Source: Ethanoligenens sp047722935 (GTDB lineage: Bacteria; Bacillota; Clostridia; Oscillospirales; Ethanoligenentaceae). Taken from it: a stretch of DNA of 38,580 nucleotides. The stretch covers positions 1 to 38,580 of the forward strand of contig JBDNZS010000028.1 of assembly GCA_047722935.1 (NCBI GenBank), written 5' to 3'. A model generated the notes under the pieces. The model saw only the letters and a program-made list of their open reading frames with translations, did no database searches and had not been told where the DNA came from. Below, one piece after another: positions 15,780-23,519 of the stretch (positions within the stretch are counted from its first letter, which is position 1; every line of letters begins with the position of its first letter). The position numbers and the translations under genes are program-made.

Positions 15780-16313
15780 TCAGGCTGTGCAGTTGTTTTT
15801 GGCGTAAAGATAGTTATACAGGATCGCGTGGCGGAGCTCGTCGGTGATGATGTTGGTCACTACATTGATATGTACCCGGTTTTGCAGTGCAAACAGGATC
15901 TGCCGATAGCGGCGCACCGCGTCCTGTTCACCCATGATGGCCTGGCGAAGCCCGTCGCAGTATGAGGCAGGCGGCGTAAAGGTTTCTCCCTGCACGGCTG
16001 GTACCGGCCTGCCCGTCAGCTCCAGATACAGCTGGCGGAACCAGCCGTTGTGGTGCATCTCGTCATTGCGGATGCCGGTGATAATCTGCCGGTCCTCATC
16101 CGAGGGCGCGTTTTGGAGCAGCCAGGTGTAAAACTGCGTGTCCTCCGCCTCGCCCGCCACAGCCTGCGCGATCAGCGCAAGCGCATTCGGTACGTTTTGC
16201 GGATAGACGAACATCGTGTCGAACGGCTGGTTCTGCACCGGGGCGGAATACGGCAGCGCGACCGGGACGATGGGGGCGTTATAAGACGGAAAATATGGAT
16301 TTGAATAATCCAT
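15780..16313 (-). CDS. ferritin-like domain protein
   Basis: A 177-aa protein with a Pro/Tyr/Asn-rich N-terminal tail (1-45) and a ferritin-like four-helix region. Likely metal ligands lie in G-E-A-E-D-T-Q-F-Y (about 54-62), N-D-E-M-H-H-N-G-W-F (about 83-92), G-E-Q-D-A-V-R-R-Y (about 129-137) and T-D-E-L-R-H-A (about 160-166): two E-x-x-H-type and two Glu positions, as in rubrerythrin-type di-iron sites. A role in peroxide or iron handling is likely but unproved. GAGGAG precedes the ATG. A decayed relative lies at 26376-26667. Confidence 0.75.
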   Translation of the reverse strand: MDYSNPYFPSYNAPIVPVALPYSAPVQNQPFDTMFVYPQNVPNALALIAQAVAGEAEDTQFYTWLLQNAPSDEDRQIITGIRNDEMHHNGWFRQLYLELTGRPVPAVQGETFTPPASYCDGLRQAIMGEQDAVRRYRQILFALQNRVHINVVTNIITDELRHAILYNYLYAKNNCTA

Positions 16314-16337
16314 CCTTATCTCCTCACTTTCACACCC

Positions 16338-16359
16338 CAATATATGTCCGGATATATTG
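16338..16359. promoter_or_regulatory. palindromic operator candidate
   Basis: CAATATAT-N6-ATATATTG, 25 bp upstream of the ferritin-like start. A perfect 8-bp inverted repeat in AT-rich promoter DNA suggests a dimeric regulator. The family of the regulator cannot be told. Confidence 0.4.
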
Positions 16360-16386
16360 CCATGTGCTTCGCGTACCCGCATAGCG

Positions 16387-16644
16387 TCATTGTTCCAGCG
16401 CCTTTTTGATCTGCAGATAGTCCTCCTCGCTGATTTCGCCCTTTGCATACCGCAGACGCAGCGCTTCCATTGCCCCGGAGGACGCATGCAGACGCCCCGA
16501 TTTTTTGAACGCGCGCACAACAAAGACGATTGCCAGAGCGACCAGAGCCATGCATACGGCGCACATGAGAACGCCGCCGATGCCCAAAAACGGACTGCCG
16601 TATCCAAAGTATCCTCCGCCGAAACCTCTTCCAAAATACATCAT
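16387..16644 (-). CDS. SHOCT-domain membrane protein
   Basis: An 85-aa protein: Gly/Tyr/Phe-rich N-terminus (1-20), one membrane segment (about 22-48), then a basic stretch and a C-terminal SHOCT motif (about residues 58-83: L-R-x-R-Y-A-K-G-E-I-S-E-E-D-Y-L). SHOCT domains are short oligomerisation or membrane-tether modules. The start at 16644 has AAAGGAG at 7 nt, with a second ATG directly after. It lies 73 nt upstream of the ferritin-like gene on the same strand. Confidence 0.75.
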   Translation of the reverse strand: MMYFGRGFGGGYFGYGSPFLGIGGVLMCAVCMALVALAIVFVVRAFKKSGRLHASSGAMEALRLRYAKGEISEEDYLQIKKALEQ

Positions 16645-16720
16645 AATAGTCTCCTTTGTTTCCATGCCCCGATCGCAGGGCACGATTACAGTATAAATGA
16701 GGAAGCGTGCATTTTACCCG

Positions 16721-17104
16721 TTACTGCAGCCTGCCCACTACAGGGAGGCCTTTCAGAACGGACGTGCCATGGGGGGCTTGCTTGATGGCCTGCGTGAGAT
16801 CCTGCCCGGCCGAGTAGCCGTGGTGCGAGCCGCCGCTCCAGTCTTTTACGTTCGTCACGTCGTACACGACGCCGCTTACGGCGATATAGGCGGGGCTCCC
16901 GTTTTTGCCGTTATGCTGCTTCAGCTCGCTGAGTGTGAACACTTTTTGGGTGGACGAAGAGGTGGAAGCGGTGGAGGAGGAGCTGGAAACAGAAACCGCG
17001 CCTGTCGTGCCCGAGGACACCGCGGGGCTGTTCGCGGCGCATCCGGCAAAAACGGCCATGGACACCAGCGCGACAGCCGGCGGAAATAACGCAAATTTTT
17101 TCAC
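16721..17104 (-). CDS. cytochrome b5-like heme-binding lipoprotein
   Basis: A 127-aa lipoprotein. The signal peptide ends in the lipobox V-F-A-G-C (Cys about 21). A Ser/Thr-rich linker (22-55) leads to a cytochrome b5-like domain: F-T-L-S-E-L-K, A-Y-I-A-V-S-G-V-V-Y-D-V-T-N-V, then W-S-G-G-S-H-H-G-Y-S-A-G-Q-D-L-T, with the His pair and a later P-H-G as likely heme ligands. It would sit on the outer face of the membrane. A GTG start at 17104 is chosen because GAGGAA precedes it and it starts the signal peptide; an ATG at 17125 has no ribosome binding site. It lies 33 nt downstream of the flavoprotein gene, a plausible electron donor. Confidence 0.8.
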   Translation of the reverse strand: MKKFALFPPAVALVSMAVFAGCAANSPAVSSGTTGAVSVSSSSSTASTSSSTQKVFTLSELKQHNGKNGSPAYIAVSGVVYDVTNVKDWSGGSHHGYSAGQDLTQAIKQAPHGTSVLKGLPVVGRLQ

Positions 17105-17137
17105 ATAGATTCCTCGTTTCAACATCAGATGGACAGC

Positions 17138-18469
17138 TTACAGAGAAAAGTGTTCCGCATGGATCATCCGCTTTGGCACGCCCATGGCGCGCAGGCTTTT
17201 TTGGATGCCGGCCCACATGGGCGCAGGGCCGCAGAAGAAATAGTGCTGCTTCTGCCTATCGGCGCCTTGATCGTGCAGGACGCGTTCGATTTTTTCTTGC
17301 GTGATATAGCCTTTTTCCCCGGAAAAGTCGGGCGCGTTGACGACCGGCAGGAACGTGAACTGCTTCATTTCGCTTTGCATCGCCCGCAGCTCGCCTTGGC
17401 AAATCAGCTCCTCCTGCCGGGAAACGCCCCAAAGCAGGATGATTTTTTGCGCTCTGTCCGCCTGTGCGTAGTAGCGCAGGATGCTCAGCATGGGAGTGAT
17501 GCCTACGCCGCCCGCAATGAGCACGATGCCGTCTTTACAATCGTAGAGCGGCGGGCTGAACCTGCCGTACGGCGCGTCGAGCAGGACTTTGCTGCCTGGC
17601 TGGATGTTCCGCACGCCGCCGGTCCAGTCGCCCAGGTTTTTGATGGTTATGCGCAGACGTGATTTGTCCAGCGGCTGCGAGGAGATGGAAAACGGATGTT
17701 CTTCCGACGAGATGCCGCGCTGGAACACCCGTAAAAAGCCAAACTGTCCGGGCAGATAAGAGAAAACACTGCCTTTCCGCGGCCGCAGCACGAGTGTGGT
17801 CATCGAGCCTGACTCGGGAACGAGCGCTTCGACCATGAACCATTTTCCGGCAAACCATTTTCTGAAAACCTTGTGGTAAAGATAAAAACCCATCGCCGCC
17901 CCGACATAGAGGATATAAAGCGCTTTCACAAGCGGGTTGTGCGCGGAATAGGTGAGCATCACGTGGAGGAAAGCCAACGCCACCGCTAAGACGCTCACAT
18001 TGTGCAGGATTTTCTGCACGTTGTATTTTCCGATTTTCAGCCGGACGAAAAACGCGCGCACAAAACGCAGCGGCAGGAACAGGCGAACCAACGTGTCGGC
18101 CATGAAAACCAATGCCAGCGTGGAAACGCCGATGAACAAAACAAGCGCCATTTCCCCCGGCTTTGTCTGAAAGCTGTTCGGGAATGTTCTTCCTTCCAGC
18201 AGCTTGTGGGCAAGCGCGAGAACGACTGCGATGACCGCCATCAGGCCGTGAAAACGGTAAAATCGATCCAGCCCAAAACTGGCTTCGATCCATTTCGGCC
18301 GTGCGCTCAGAATCAGCTGGGCGTTTAACAGCGTGTAGGCCGTCGCGCCGAGCACCATGGGGATGAAACCAGACGCGCCATAATAACCGGTATTCGAGGA
18401 AAAAATCGCCATAATCAGCAGAAAGGGCGCCAGAAAATAAGCCGCGAGGAAAAGGGCCCTCTTGCGCAT
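17138..18469 (-). CDS. ferric reductase-like transmembrane flavoprotein
   Basis: A 443-aa protein with an N-terminal ferric-reductase-like transmembrane domain of about six segments (1-215; His residues near 73, 87, 158 and 167 could bind heme b). A ferredoxin-NADP reductase-type module follows: FAD site E-H-P-F-S-I-S-S near residue 255, NAD(P) site A-G-G-V-G-I-T-P-M-L near residue 320 and F-F-C-G-P-A-P-M near 415. It takes electrons from NAD(P)H through FAD to membrane heme and possibly to the b5-like lipoprotein encoded next. The ribosome binding site (AGGACGGTG) is somewhat far. The promoter is a direct-repeat site. Confidence 0.85.
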   Translation of the reverse strand: MRKRALFLAAYFLAPFLLIMAIFSSNTGYYGASGFIPMVLGATAYTLLNAQLILSARPKWIEASFGLDRFYRFHGLMAVIAVVLALAHKLLEGRTFPNSFQTKPGEMALVLFIGVSTLALVFMADTLVRLFLPLRFVRAFFVRLKIGKYNVQKILHNVSVLAVALAFLHVMLTYSAHNPLVKALYILYVGAAMGFYLYHKVFRKWFAGKWFMVEALVPESGSMTTLVLRPRKGSVFSYLPGQFGFLRVFQRGISSEEHPFSISSQPLDKSRLRITIKNLGDWTGGVRNIQPGSKVLLDAPYGRFSPPLYDCKDGIVLIAGGVGITPMLSILRYYAQADRAQKIILLWGVSRQEELICQGELRAMQSEMKQFTFLPVVNAPDFSGEKGYITQEKIERVLHDQGADRQKQHYFFCGPAPMWAGIQKSLRAMGVPKRMIHAEHFSL

Positions 18470-18526
18470 GGTCAGTCACCGTCCTGTCTTGTTCATAGCA
18501 GGCCACCTATTGAAGTCTACTTTTTT

Positions 18527-18559
18527 ACCATACAATAGACAGGTTAAAATCGCATTAAA
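18527..18559 (-). promoter_or_regulatory. direct-repeat promoter site 3 (flavoprotein)
   Basis: Read on the minus strand: TTTAAT (18554-18559), 5 bp, TTTAAC (18543-18548), 10 bp, TATGGT (-10, 18527-18532). It has the same spacing as the other sites. Confidence 0.62.
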
Positions 18560-18621
18560 AATCTGCCGGCCGTCCTCCTATGGAGATCTTTCCCAACGGT
18601 TTTCCTTACGGTTTCCGGACG

Positions 18622-18660
18622 AAAAGCGGTCTGCGCAGCGCGGGCAGCCGGCCGCTTTTC
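18622..18660. terminator. hairpin terminator after arsC
   Basis: AAAAGCGG (18622-18629) pairs with CCGCTTTT (18652-18659), and the GC-rich interior can extend the stem. It lies directly after the arsenate reductase stop on the minus strand and can act in both directions. Confidence 0.6.
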
Positions 18661-18662
18661 TT

Positions 18663-19070
18663 TTACGTCAGCTTGGGTATTCTGTTTTTCAGGTCGATGA
18701 TCTTTTTCTCGATGATTTTGGCGGTGCGGATAAATTCGTCTTCACTTTTGCCGGTCGGGTCCTTCACCCCCCAGTCTTCCCGGTGTTTGCAGGTGAGCAT
18801 CGGGCATTGCACACCGCAGCCCATCGTCACCACTATATCCGCCGGCGGCAGGTCGCCCAGCAGCTTGGGGCGCTGTGTGCGCGTCATATCCACCCCATAG
18901 AGTTTTTGGATGGCTTTGACTGCCTCGGGGTTGATGCCGCTTTTGATCTCGGTGCCGGCGGAAAAAGCCTCGAATGCTTCGGAAGCCAGAACTTTGCCAA
19001 TGGCTTCCGCCATCTGCGACCGGTAGGAATTGTGGGTGCAAATAAACGCGACGTTCGGTTTACCGTTCAT
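18663..19070 (-). CDS. arsC: thioredoxin-type arsenate reductase
   Basis: A 135-aa ArsC of the low-molecular-weight phosphatase fold. The P-loop is C-T-H-N-S-Y-R-S (Cys11 catalytic). The disulfide relay cysteines are Cys85 and Cys89 or Cys94 in G-C-G-V-Q-C-P-M-L-T-C. D-W-G-V-K-D-P supplies the catalytic Asp. It reduces arsenate to arsenite with thioredoxin as donor, feeding the Acr3 pump and ArsM. It stands alone, 11 kb from the ars operon. The ribosome binding site before the ATG at 19070 is weak (AAAGCAGC). A TTGAAT/TATTGT promoter pair lies 75-105 bp upstream. Family fit is strong; the exact start is less sure. Confidence 0.9.
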   Translation of the reverse strand: MNGKPNVAFICTHNSYRSQMAEAIGKVLASEAFEAFSAGTEIKSGINPEAVKAIQKLYGVDMTRTQRPKLLGDLPPADIVVTMGCGVQCPMLTCKHREDWGVKDPTGKSEDEFIRTAKIIEKKIIDLKNRIPKLT

Positions 19071-19284
19071 TTGCTGCTTTGAGTCAGGACGTCGTGCGCG
19101 TCGAAACACCTCCGCCCGATCGCTTTGCCAACAGATTGTGGCATACACAATACTTTCTTTCGCAGGGTCGATTCAATCGAATTCGCCGTTATCGTATCAG
19201 CAGGGAGCCATCATGTAGAAACGCAAGAGGTAAAGCTCTGTGGATTTAAAAGGCTTACCTTAAAACTCATGCATCAACATGCAC

Positions 19285-19400
19285 AGCCGCCCCGGGACGG
19301 GGCGTTCGCAAAAGTGGCCGTGAGGCCCATTTTGCCCGGGGGTCTGGGGGCGGAAAGCCATCAGCAAGCGTGGTTTGGGTACCCCAAACCATTGCTTGCA
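19285..19400. repeat. cluster of stable hairpins
   Basis: GCAAAAGTGGCC and GGCCCATTTTGC (19308-19319, 19324-19335) enclose a GTGA tetraloop and are flanked by C-rich and G-rich stretches (CCGCCCC...GGGGGCGG) that can pair outside them. A second stem, GCAAGC...TGGTTTGGG with CCCAAACCA...GCTTGC (19364-19399), follows. It could be a structured RNA or part of a repeat element. Confidence 0.45.
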
Positions 19401-19404
19401 CCGG

Positions 19405-19424
19405 TTATCGTGAATTCACGATAA
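19405..19424. repeat. 20-bp perfect palindrome
   Basis: TTATCGTGAATTCACGATAA reads the same on both strands. Its halves are variants of the TTATCRNGAA motif repeated through the following 450 bp. Confidence 0.7.
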
Positions 19425-19430
19425 TCGCAG

Positions 19431-19881
19431 TTATCAGGAGTTTCGGATTATCAGGAATTATCTTGCCAAACAAGGCTCAGGGCCGATCTACAAGGAATTT
19501 TTCCTGATAACTTTGAGTAAAGATTGCGATGCTCCAGAAAGTGGAGGGGAAGCTATCCAGACCAATTTCCTGATAGCTTTTGGACAAGTTTATAGCTCAG
19601 CCCTCAAATTCCTGATAAGTCCGTAGGTCGCACCATAAAAGCCATAGGAATTTTTCATGTGTTGCCTTATTGCCTGTGAACTGTTTTGAGTTATCGAGAA
19701 TTTCGGGAGAAAAACCGTGTTCCATCTTTCGGGTTATCAAGAATTCAGCCAGCGCCGCGCTTAGAGGGCCGCATGTCCAGACACAGTTTTCAACCCTTTT
19801 TATCAGGAATTTATCACTGCGAAACCGGCCCGGAGCCTTATTTTCCGGGCCGGTTCCTGATAACTCGGAATTCCTGATAAC
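19431..19881. repeat. long imperfect inverted repeat built on TTATCRNGAA
   Basis: Ten copies of a 10-bp motif occur. In plus orientation (TTATCAGGAA type) they start at 19431, 19448, 19691, 19734 and 19800; in minus orientation (TTCCTGATAA type) at 19501, 19567, 19609, 19854 and 19871. The spacings 17, 53, 66, 42, 82, 43, 66, 54 and 17 are mirror-symmetric and the orientations mirror as well. The region is therefore two diverged copies of a roughly 190-bp element facing each other. Other blocks also match in inverse (AAGGCTC-GGGCCG on the left, its complement on the right). No gene is inside. Confidence 0.75.
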
Positions 19882-20189
19882 AGCAGCAGGGACAACTAAA
19901 ATCTTGCATATGGGATAGGGAGCGGTAAAGGAGCATCTCAATGGTTGCTGAGTTAGTGATAGTTAGATATGTTATTTCTATTAAAATACATTAAATATTT
20001 TTTGGTGATGTAGATGTAAATGTATAAAATTTTACGACACCATCAATATTCGACAATTTCTTATGTGCATAGATATAATATAACAATAGAAGATGTCTGC
20101 ACAAGACATTTTTACATTGGAATTCAAAATTGGATAAGAAATTTTGTCATCGCGGAGCCCCAAAATGTTTTAAAGTACATCCGGGGAAC

Positions 20190-20247
20190 AAAAAGCGGGT
20201 GCGGCATCCGGCCGTTTACTCTAAACGGTCAAATTTGCCGCGCCCGC
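20190..20247 (-). terminator. terminator of FlxA-like operon
   Basis: A 12-bp stem (20195-20206 with 20236-20247, one mismatch) encloses a small inner hairpin (CCGTTTA...TAAACGG) and is followed in the minus direction by TTTTT. Confidence 0.7.
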
Positions 20248-20279
20248 CACTTCGTTTCTGTTTGGGTTATCCGAGAAAC

Positions 20280-20444
20280 TCACGCATACACATTCAGCGT
20301 GTTTCCTGTGATGCCGTTTGCTTCCGCAGCCTTCTGCGCGGGGGTTTCACTTGCTTCTTCGCTGACGCTGCTCTTTATGGACAAGTTTTGCTGCTGGCTG
20401 ATATACTGTTGTTGAGAAATTCCGATGTTATTGATTGCATTCAT
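20280..20444 (-). CDS. small hypothetical protein, 54 aa
   Basis: A 54-aa polar protein rich in Gln, Ser and Asn, with no membrane segment and no cysteine; family not recognised. The start at 20444 has AAAGGAG upstream (about 12 nt). It follows the FlxA-like gene by 44 nt, shares its strand and ends just before a terminator, so the two form a small operon. The sequence G-I-T-G-N-T-L-N-V near the C-terminus recalls putative motility- or spore-associated small proteins of Clostridia, but this is only an impression. Confidence 0.55.
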   Translation of the reverse strand: MNAINNIGISQQQYISQQQNLSIKSSVSEEASETPAQKAAEANGITGNTLNVYA

Positions 20445-20488
20445 ACTTTGCCCTACTCCTTTCAAATGTTGTTTGCTGCCATGCCCGG

Positions 20489-20794
20489 TCAAGCTTTCAC
20501 ATCAAGCTTGCCTGCATTTGCACTGCTTCCATTACTGCTTACGCTGACTGAAGCTTGGGTTTGCGCACCGGTGGTTTGCTTTTGGAGAATTTTCTGGATG
20601 TCTTGCAAGACCTGATTAAGTTGCTGCACATGCTGTGTGTTTCCCGACTTGCTCTGCAGTTTCGCAATTTGGGCTTTTACCTGCTTTTCTTGCTGGCCCA
20701 GGATGGTGGAATCAGTCGATGTGATACGGGGAATACTTACGGACTCGCTTTGGCTAACCTGTGCGGCCTGACTGCTGACAGCCTGTATGGACAC
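20489..20794 (-). CDS. FlxA-like coiled-coil protein
   Basis: A 101-aa soluble protein. A central coiled coil (about residues 32-72; Q-E-K-Q-V-K-A-Q-I-A-K-L-Q-S, then Q-L-N-Q-V-L-Q-D-I-Q-K-I-L) is flanked by Ser/Gln-rich ends. This matches the FlxA-like family of small helical proteins of unknown function. The start is GTG at 20794 with AAAGGAGA at 9 nt. A direct-repeat promoter lies 44 bp upstream, tying it to the envelope regulon. Confidence 0.65.
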   Translation of the reverse strand: MSIQAVSSQAAQVSQSESVSIPRITSTDSTILGQQEKQVKAQIAKLQSKSGNTQHVQQLNQVLQDIQKILQKQTTGAQTQASVSVSSNGSSANAGKLDVKA

Positions 20795-21132
20795 AACGAT
20801 CTCTCCTTTCCAAACAACGCTTGCTGCGGCCGGCTCGATTAAAAAACTTTCAGATTAAAAGCAAATTAAAATTTTTGAAAGCAAAGCCCCAAAAATAAAA
20901 GGGGATCTACAATATGACCAGCCATAGGAAATGGTTTTACCAAATAGAATATAAAATATGACACGCTGCGATAAAATAACGTGGAAGCCACTTTTCAGAT
21001 AGACGGTTGAATACACTTGGGGGTTCAATTCAGCGTTTTGTTAAAGGGAATCCACGCCTTGTACGGGGTACGGGCAGCATTATGCTAAAGGATTGTTTAC
21101 CGAAATGGCTGAAAGCTACATTGGGCTTCCAT
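20795..21132. other. intergenic region
   Basis: 338 bp between the FlxA-like gene and the end of the glycosyltransferase gene. Apart from promoter site 4 (20838-20870) I see no gene and no clear terminator. Confidence 0.5.
20838..20870 (-). promoter_or_regulatory. direct-repeat promoter site 4 (FlxA-like)
   Basis: Minus strand: TTTAAT (20865-20870), 5 bp, TTTAAT (20854-20859), 10 bp, TTTAAT as -10 (20838-20843). Both half-sites match the consensus exactly. Confidence 0.58.
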
Positions 21133-23079
21133 TCAATATTGGAACTGGCCTGTTTGCAATGACGCAAGACGGACCAGCACCAGGTCATTCGCTCCGGTGT
21201 CCGATGTGACAAGATATGCGCTGGAATTCACGATGCTCCCGTTTTGCACTGCCCAATCAAGGAGTGCAAGGTTGGGGTTATTTTCCCACCCATTGGCAGA
21301 AGGTATTCCGGCGTCACGGTGCAGACTTGAGATGGAAGACGCGGGAATGAGCAGATACCTCACTTTGCCTTGTCGGACAAATCTTCGAAATGTATCCAGC
21401 GAAAGAACGGGATTGCTGCCATTGTAACCGCCGATTGCCATAATCGGCTGACCGGTGTAAAGGATGATTTTGTCTGCAAATGCCGTGCTGGGCGTGGCTG
21501 CGAGATAGGTTGCGTTTTGTTTGTGCTGAATTAAATATTTAGATAGAGATTGTATTTCGTCCGATGGTGAGGGGTCTTCCACATCACCGCCCAGCCGCGA
21601 GGAAAGCTGAGCCGGAGATAGAAAAACAACCGGGCATGTGCCAAGTAACCCCGGTCCGGCGTAAGCATCCGAGCCGTTGACACGAGCCATTACCGTAGTA
21701 AACGACCATGCAGCGGGAGTGACCAAAAGACATGCCAGAGCGGTGTAAGCAGCGCGTGCGGTGACTGAAGCGTGTTGCCCATGTACTTTCATACGAATAA
21801 CAGGCAGCGCGATGGCAAGACCGATGCACAGTGTGTCCAGCGGCCAAAGTGCTGCAAACCATGCGGGATAATGCCAGAGCATGATCAGGTGGAACACAGC
21901 GGATAGGATTAAGCCTGCTGGCAGAAGCATTTTTTGCCACCGCTTCCCCCTGTGTACCAGTTGCTTTACCATTGCAGCAAAACCGATGCCGCCCAACGCC
22001 GCGATGCCCGGTGCAATCAGGTTGAGATAATATCGATGTGTCAGATTGCGATAAAAGCTAAAGAAAAGGAGCATGGTGGCTGTCCAGCAGCCCCAGAATA
22101 GAAGGGCTGACAGTTGAGAACGACGTTGCTCTTTTTTCATGCCGCGTATGCAAATATACGCTCCAACCGCGCCAATGGCAGCAAGCGGTAAAAACCAGCT
22201 GACTTGTTCGGCAATATAAATTTCCAGCATACGAAGTGGACCAGGGGTATCCCGATTCGCTTTTTTCGTTTGCACACCCGACGCGGCGCTTGACGGCGCG
22301 CTTCGGGTGTGCCGGTTGCCTGCGATAGGTTTTGAAGTGTCCAGCCGGTTCAGCCCATTATACCCAAACACCAGGTTCATTTCGGTATTGTTAGAACTGC
22401 TGCCCACATAAGGACGATCTGCGGTGGGCGTCAGATCCACCGCCGCCACCCAGCAAAAAGAAACGACAAGGAGTACGTAAACGGCGATTCCCAGATGCAA
22501 CGCCTTCTTCTTCCAATGTATACGGACCCCAAAGAGATAAGATGCGACAATGGCTGGCAGAATCAGGTATGCCACAAGCATTTTGGTGTTGAATCCGATG
22601 CCGAGGAGCACCGCCGTGAGCACCACATAACGCAGATATCCGGTCTCAATGGCGGTTGAGGTGGACCATGCCGCCAGCAGGAGAACCAACACCAACACCG
22701 CATCTGGGTTATTGGAACGCGCCGCGGCAATAAAAATAGGCGTGACAGCAAGTAAGAGGGCCGCAACACAACCCGCGGCGAAACCAAATCGTTTTTTTAC
22801 AAGGTGGTATAAGATGATTACGGAGCCTGATACGGCCAGCGCCTGCGGCAGCATCAGGGAAAAACTGTGGAATCCAAAAAGTTTGACAAACGCTGTTTCG
22901 ATCCACAACGTCACGGGGGGCTTATCCACACTGATGAATCCAGCCGGGTCAAAGGATACATAAAAGAAATTGTGCCAGCTCATAGCCATGCTCTTCACGG
23001 CCGCCGAATAATATAGATTTCCAAATCCATCATACGCAAAATTATAAAAACTCAGAAAAAAAGCCATCAGCACAATCAA
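21133..23079 (-). CDS. GT39-family membrane glycosyltransferase, YkcB-like
   Basis: A 648-aa polytopic membrane protein of the dolichyl/polyprenyl-phosphate mannosyltransferase superfamily, resembling B. subtilis YkcB/YycA. The N-terminus has the family's D-G-F-G-N-L-Y-Y-S-A-A-V-K-S-M block (Asp near residue 17 probably catalytic), F-I-S-V-D-K-P-P-V-T-L-W (about 48-59) and R-S-N-N-P-D near residue 120. About eleven membrane segments are followed by a C-terminal extracytoplasmic domain (about 470-648). It would transfer a sugar from a polyprenyl-phosphate carrier to an envelope polymer. The TTG start at 23079 has AGGAG at 8 nt; in-frame sequence upstream also looks coding (basic, then hydrophobic) up to a stop, so the true start might be a rare codon about 15 residues earlier. 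Confidence 0.82.
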   Translation of the reverse strand: MIVLMAFFLSFYNFAYDGFGNLYYSAAVKSMAMSWHNFFYVSFDPAGFISVDKPPVTLWIETAFVKLFGFHSFSLMLPQALAVSGSVIILYHLVKKRFGFAAGCVAALLLAVTPIFIAAARSNNPDAVLVLVLLLAAWSTSTAIETGYLRYVVLTAVLLGIGFNTKMLVAYLILPAIVASYLFGVRIHWKKKALHLGIAVYVLLVVSFCWVAAVDLTPTADRPYVGSSSNNTEMNLVFGYNGLNRLDTSKPIAGNRHTRSAPSSAASGVQTKKANRDTPGPLRMLEIYIAEQVSWFLPLAAIGAVGAYICIRGMKKEQRRSQLSALLFWGCWTATMLLFFSFYRNLTHRYYLNLIAPGIAALGGIGFAAMVKQLVHRGKRWQKMLLPAGLILSAVFHLIMLWHYPAWFAALWPLDTLCIGLAIALPVIRMKVHGQHASVTARAAYTALACLLVTPAAWSFTTVMARVNGSDAYAGPGLLGTCPVVFLSPAQLSSRLGGDVEDPSPSDEIQSLSKYLIQHKQNATYLAATPSTAFADKIILYTGQPIMAIGGYNGSNPVLSLDTFRRFVRQGKVRYLLIPASSISSLHRDAGIPSANGWENNPNLALLDWAVQNGSIVNSSAYLVTSDTGANDLVLVRLASLQTGQFQY

Positions 23080-23182
23080 AGTAGCAACTCCTATATGCCA
23101 CTTCTGCCTGCTGCTGCAAATTCGTTCCTTCTATAAACCTCGTTTTGTCCCAAGCGTTTGGAAACATGCCGTTTTCCCCATT

Positions 23183-23215
23183 AAGTTACACTACTTCTAT
23201 TAAAAATACATGAGC
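23183..23215 (-). promoter_or_regulatory. direct-repeat promoter site 5 (GT39 gene)
   Basis: Minus strand: GCTCAT (23210-23215), 5 bp, TTTAAT (23199-23204), 10 bp, TAACTT (23183-23188). The half-sites are good but the -10 is poor (3 of 6), so this is the weakest of the eight. Confidence 0.45.
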
Positions 23216-23490
23216 ATATCGGGTAGCCGCACGTGAAATATTTCAAATTAAGGTCAAATCCCGCCCTTGTTTTCATAGTGTTTTAATGTCTGCAGGCTAT
23301 ACTTGTGTCCAAAGGGGGTGATTCGCCCTTGCCGGGCATGCAGGCAGGGAAAACCGTCAGATCGCATTGTCCGGTCGGCCTCATACATCCAGCCGCATAA
23401 CAATATTGGGTAAATACACTCCCCAATATGTTTGCCGTTCTGCGCCTCACAGGGGACGGATGGAATCATATCGGCCGTTGTGTGCGGATA

Positions 23491-23519
23491 TATACAAAGC
23501 GCGATCGAAGGATTATAAT
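23491..23519 (+). promoter_or_regulatory. promoter of secreted protein/ABC operon
   Basis: TATACA (23491-23496), 17 bp, TATAAT (23514-23519), 50 bp ahead of the start codon. It is an ordinary vegetative promoter, unlike the direct-repeat sites. Confidence 0.55.

Larger units (their letters stand above)
19071..20279. other. 1.2-kb non-coding region with hairpins and inverted repeats
   Basis: No convincing gene is seen. From left to right it holds the arsC promoter region, a set of GC-rich hairpins (about 19285-19400), a 20-bp perfect palindrome (19405-19424), a 450-bp imperfect inverted repeat (19431-19881), an AT-rich stretch (19940-20150) and the terminator of the small FlxA-like operon (20190-20247). 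Reading frames here lack ribosome binding sites. Confidence 0.6.

Noticed and set aside
19405..19881. CRISPR array
   Set aside because: The repeat units are only 10 bp, alternate in orientation and have irregular mirror-symmetric spacing; there are no cas genes.
19597..19941. 114-codon minus-strand frame in the inverted-repeat region
   Set aside because: It spans the mirror repeat, has no ribosome binding site and no recognisable protein features.
19978..20000. Another TTTAAT direct repeat in AT-rich DNA
   Set aside because: The two copies are 10 bp apart rather than 11, there is no -10 at the right distance and no gene follows.
21030..21212. Small minus-strand frame after the glycosyltransferase gene
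   Set aside because: It overlaps the C-terminus of the glycosyltransferase in another frame and lacks a ribosome binding site and family features.
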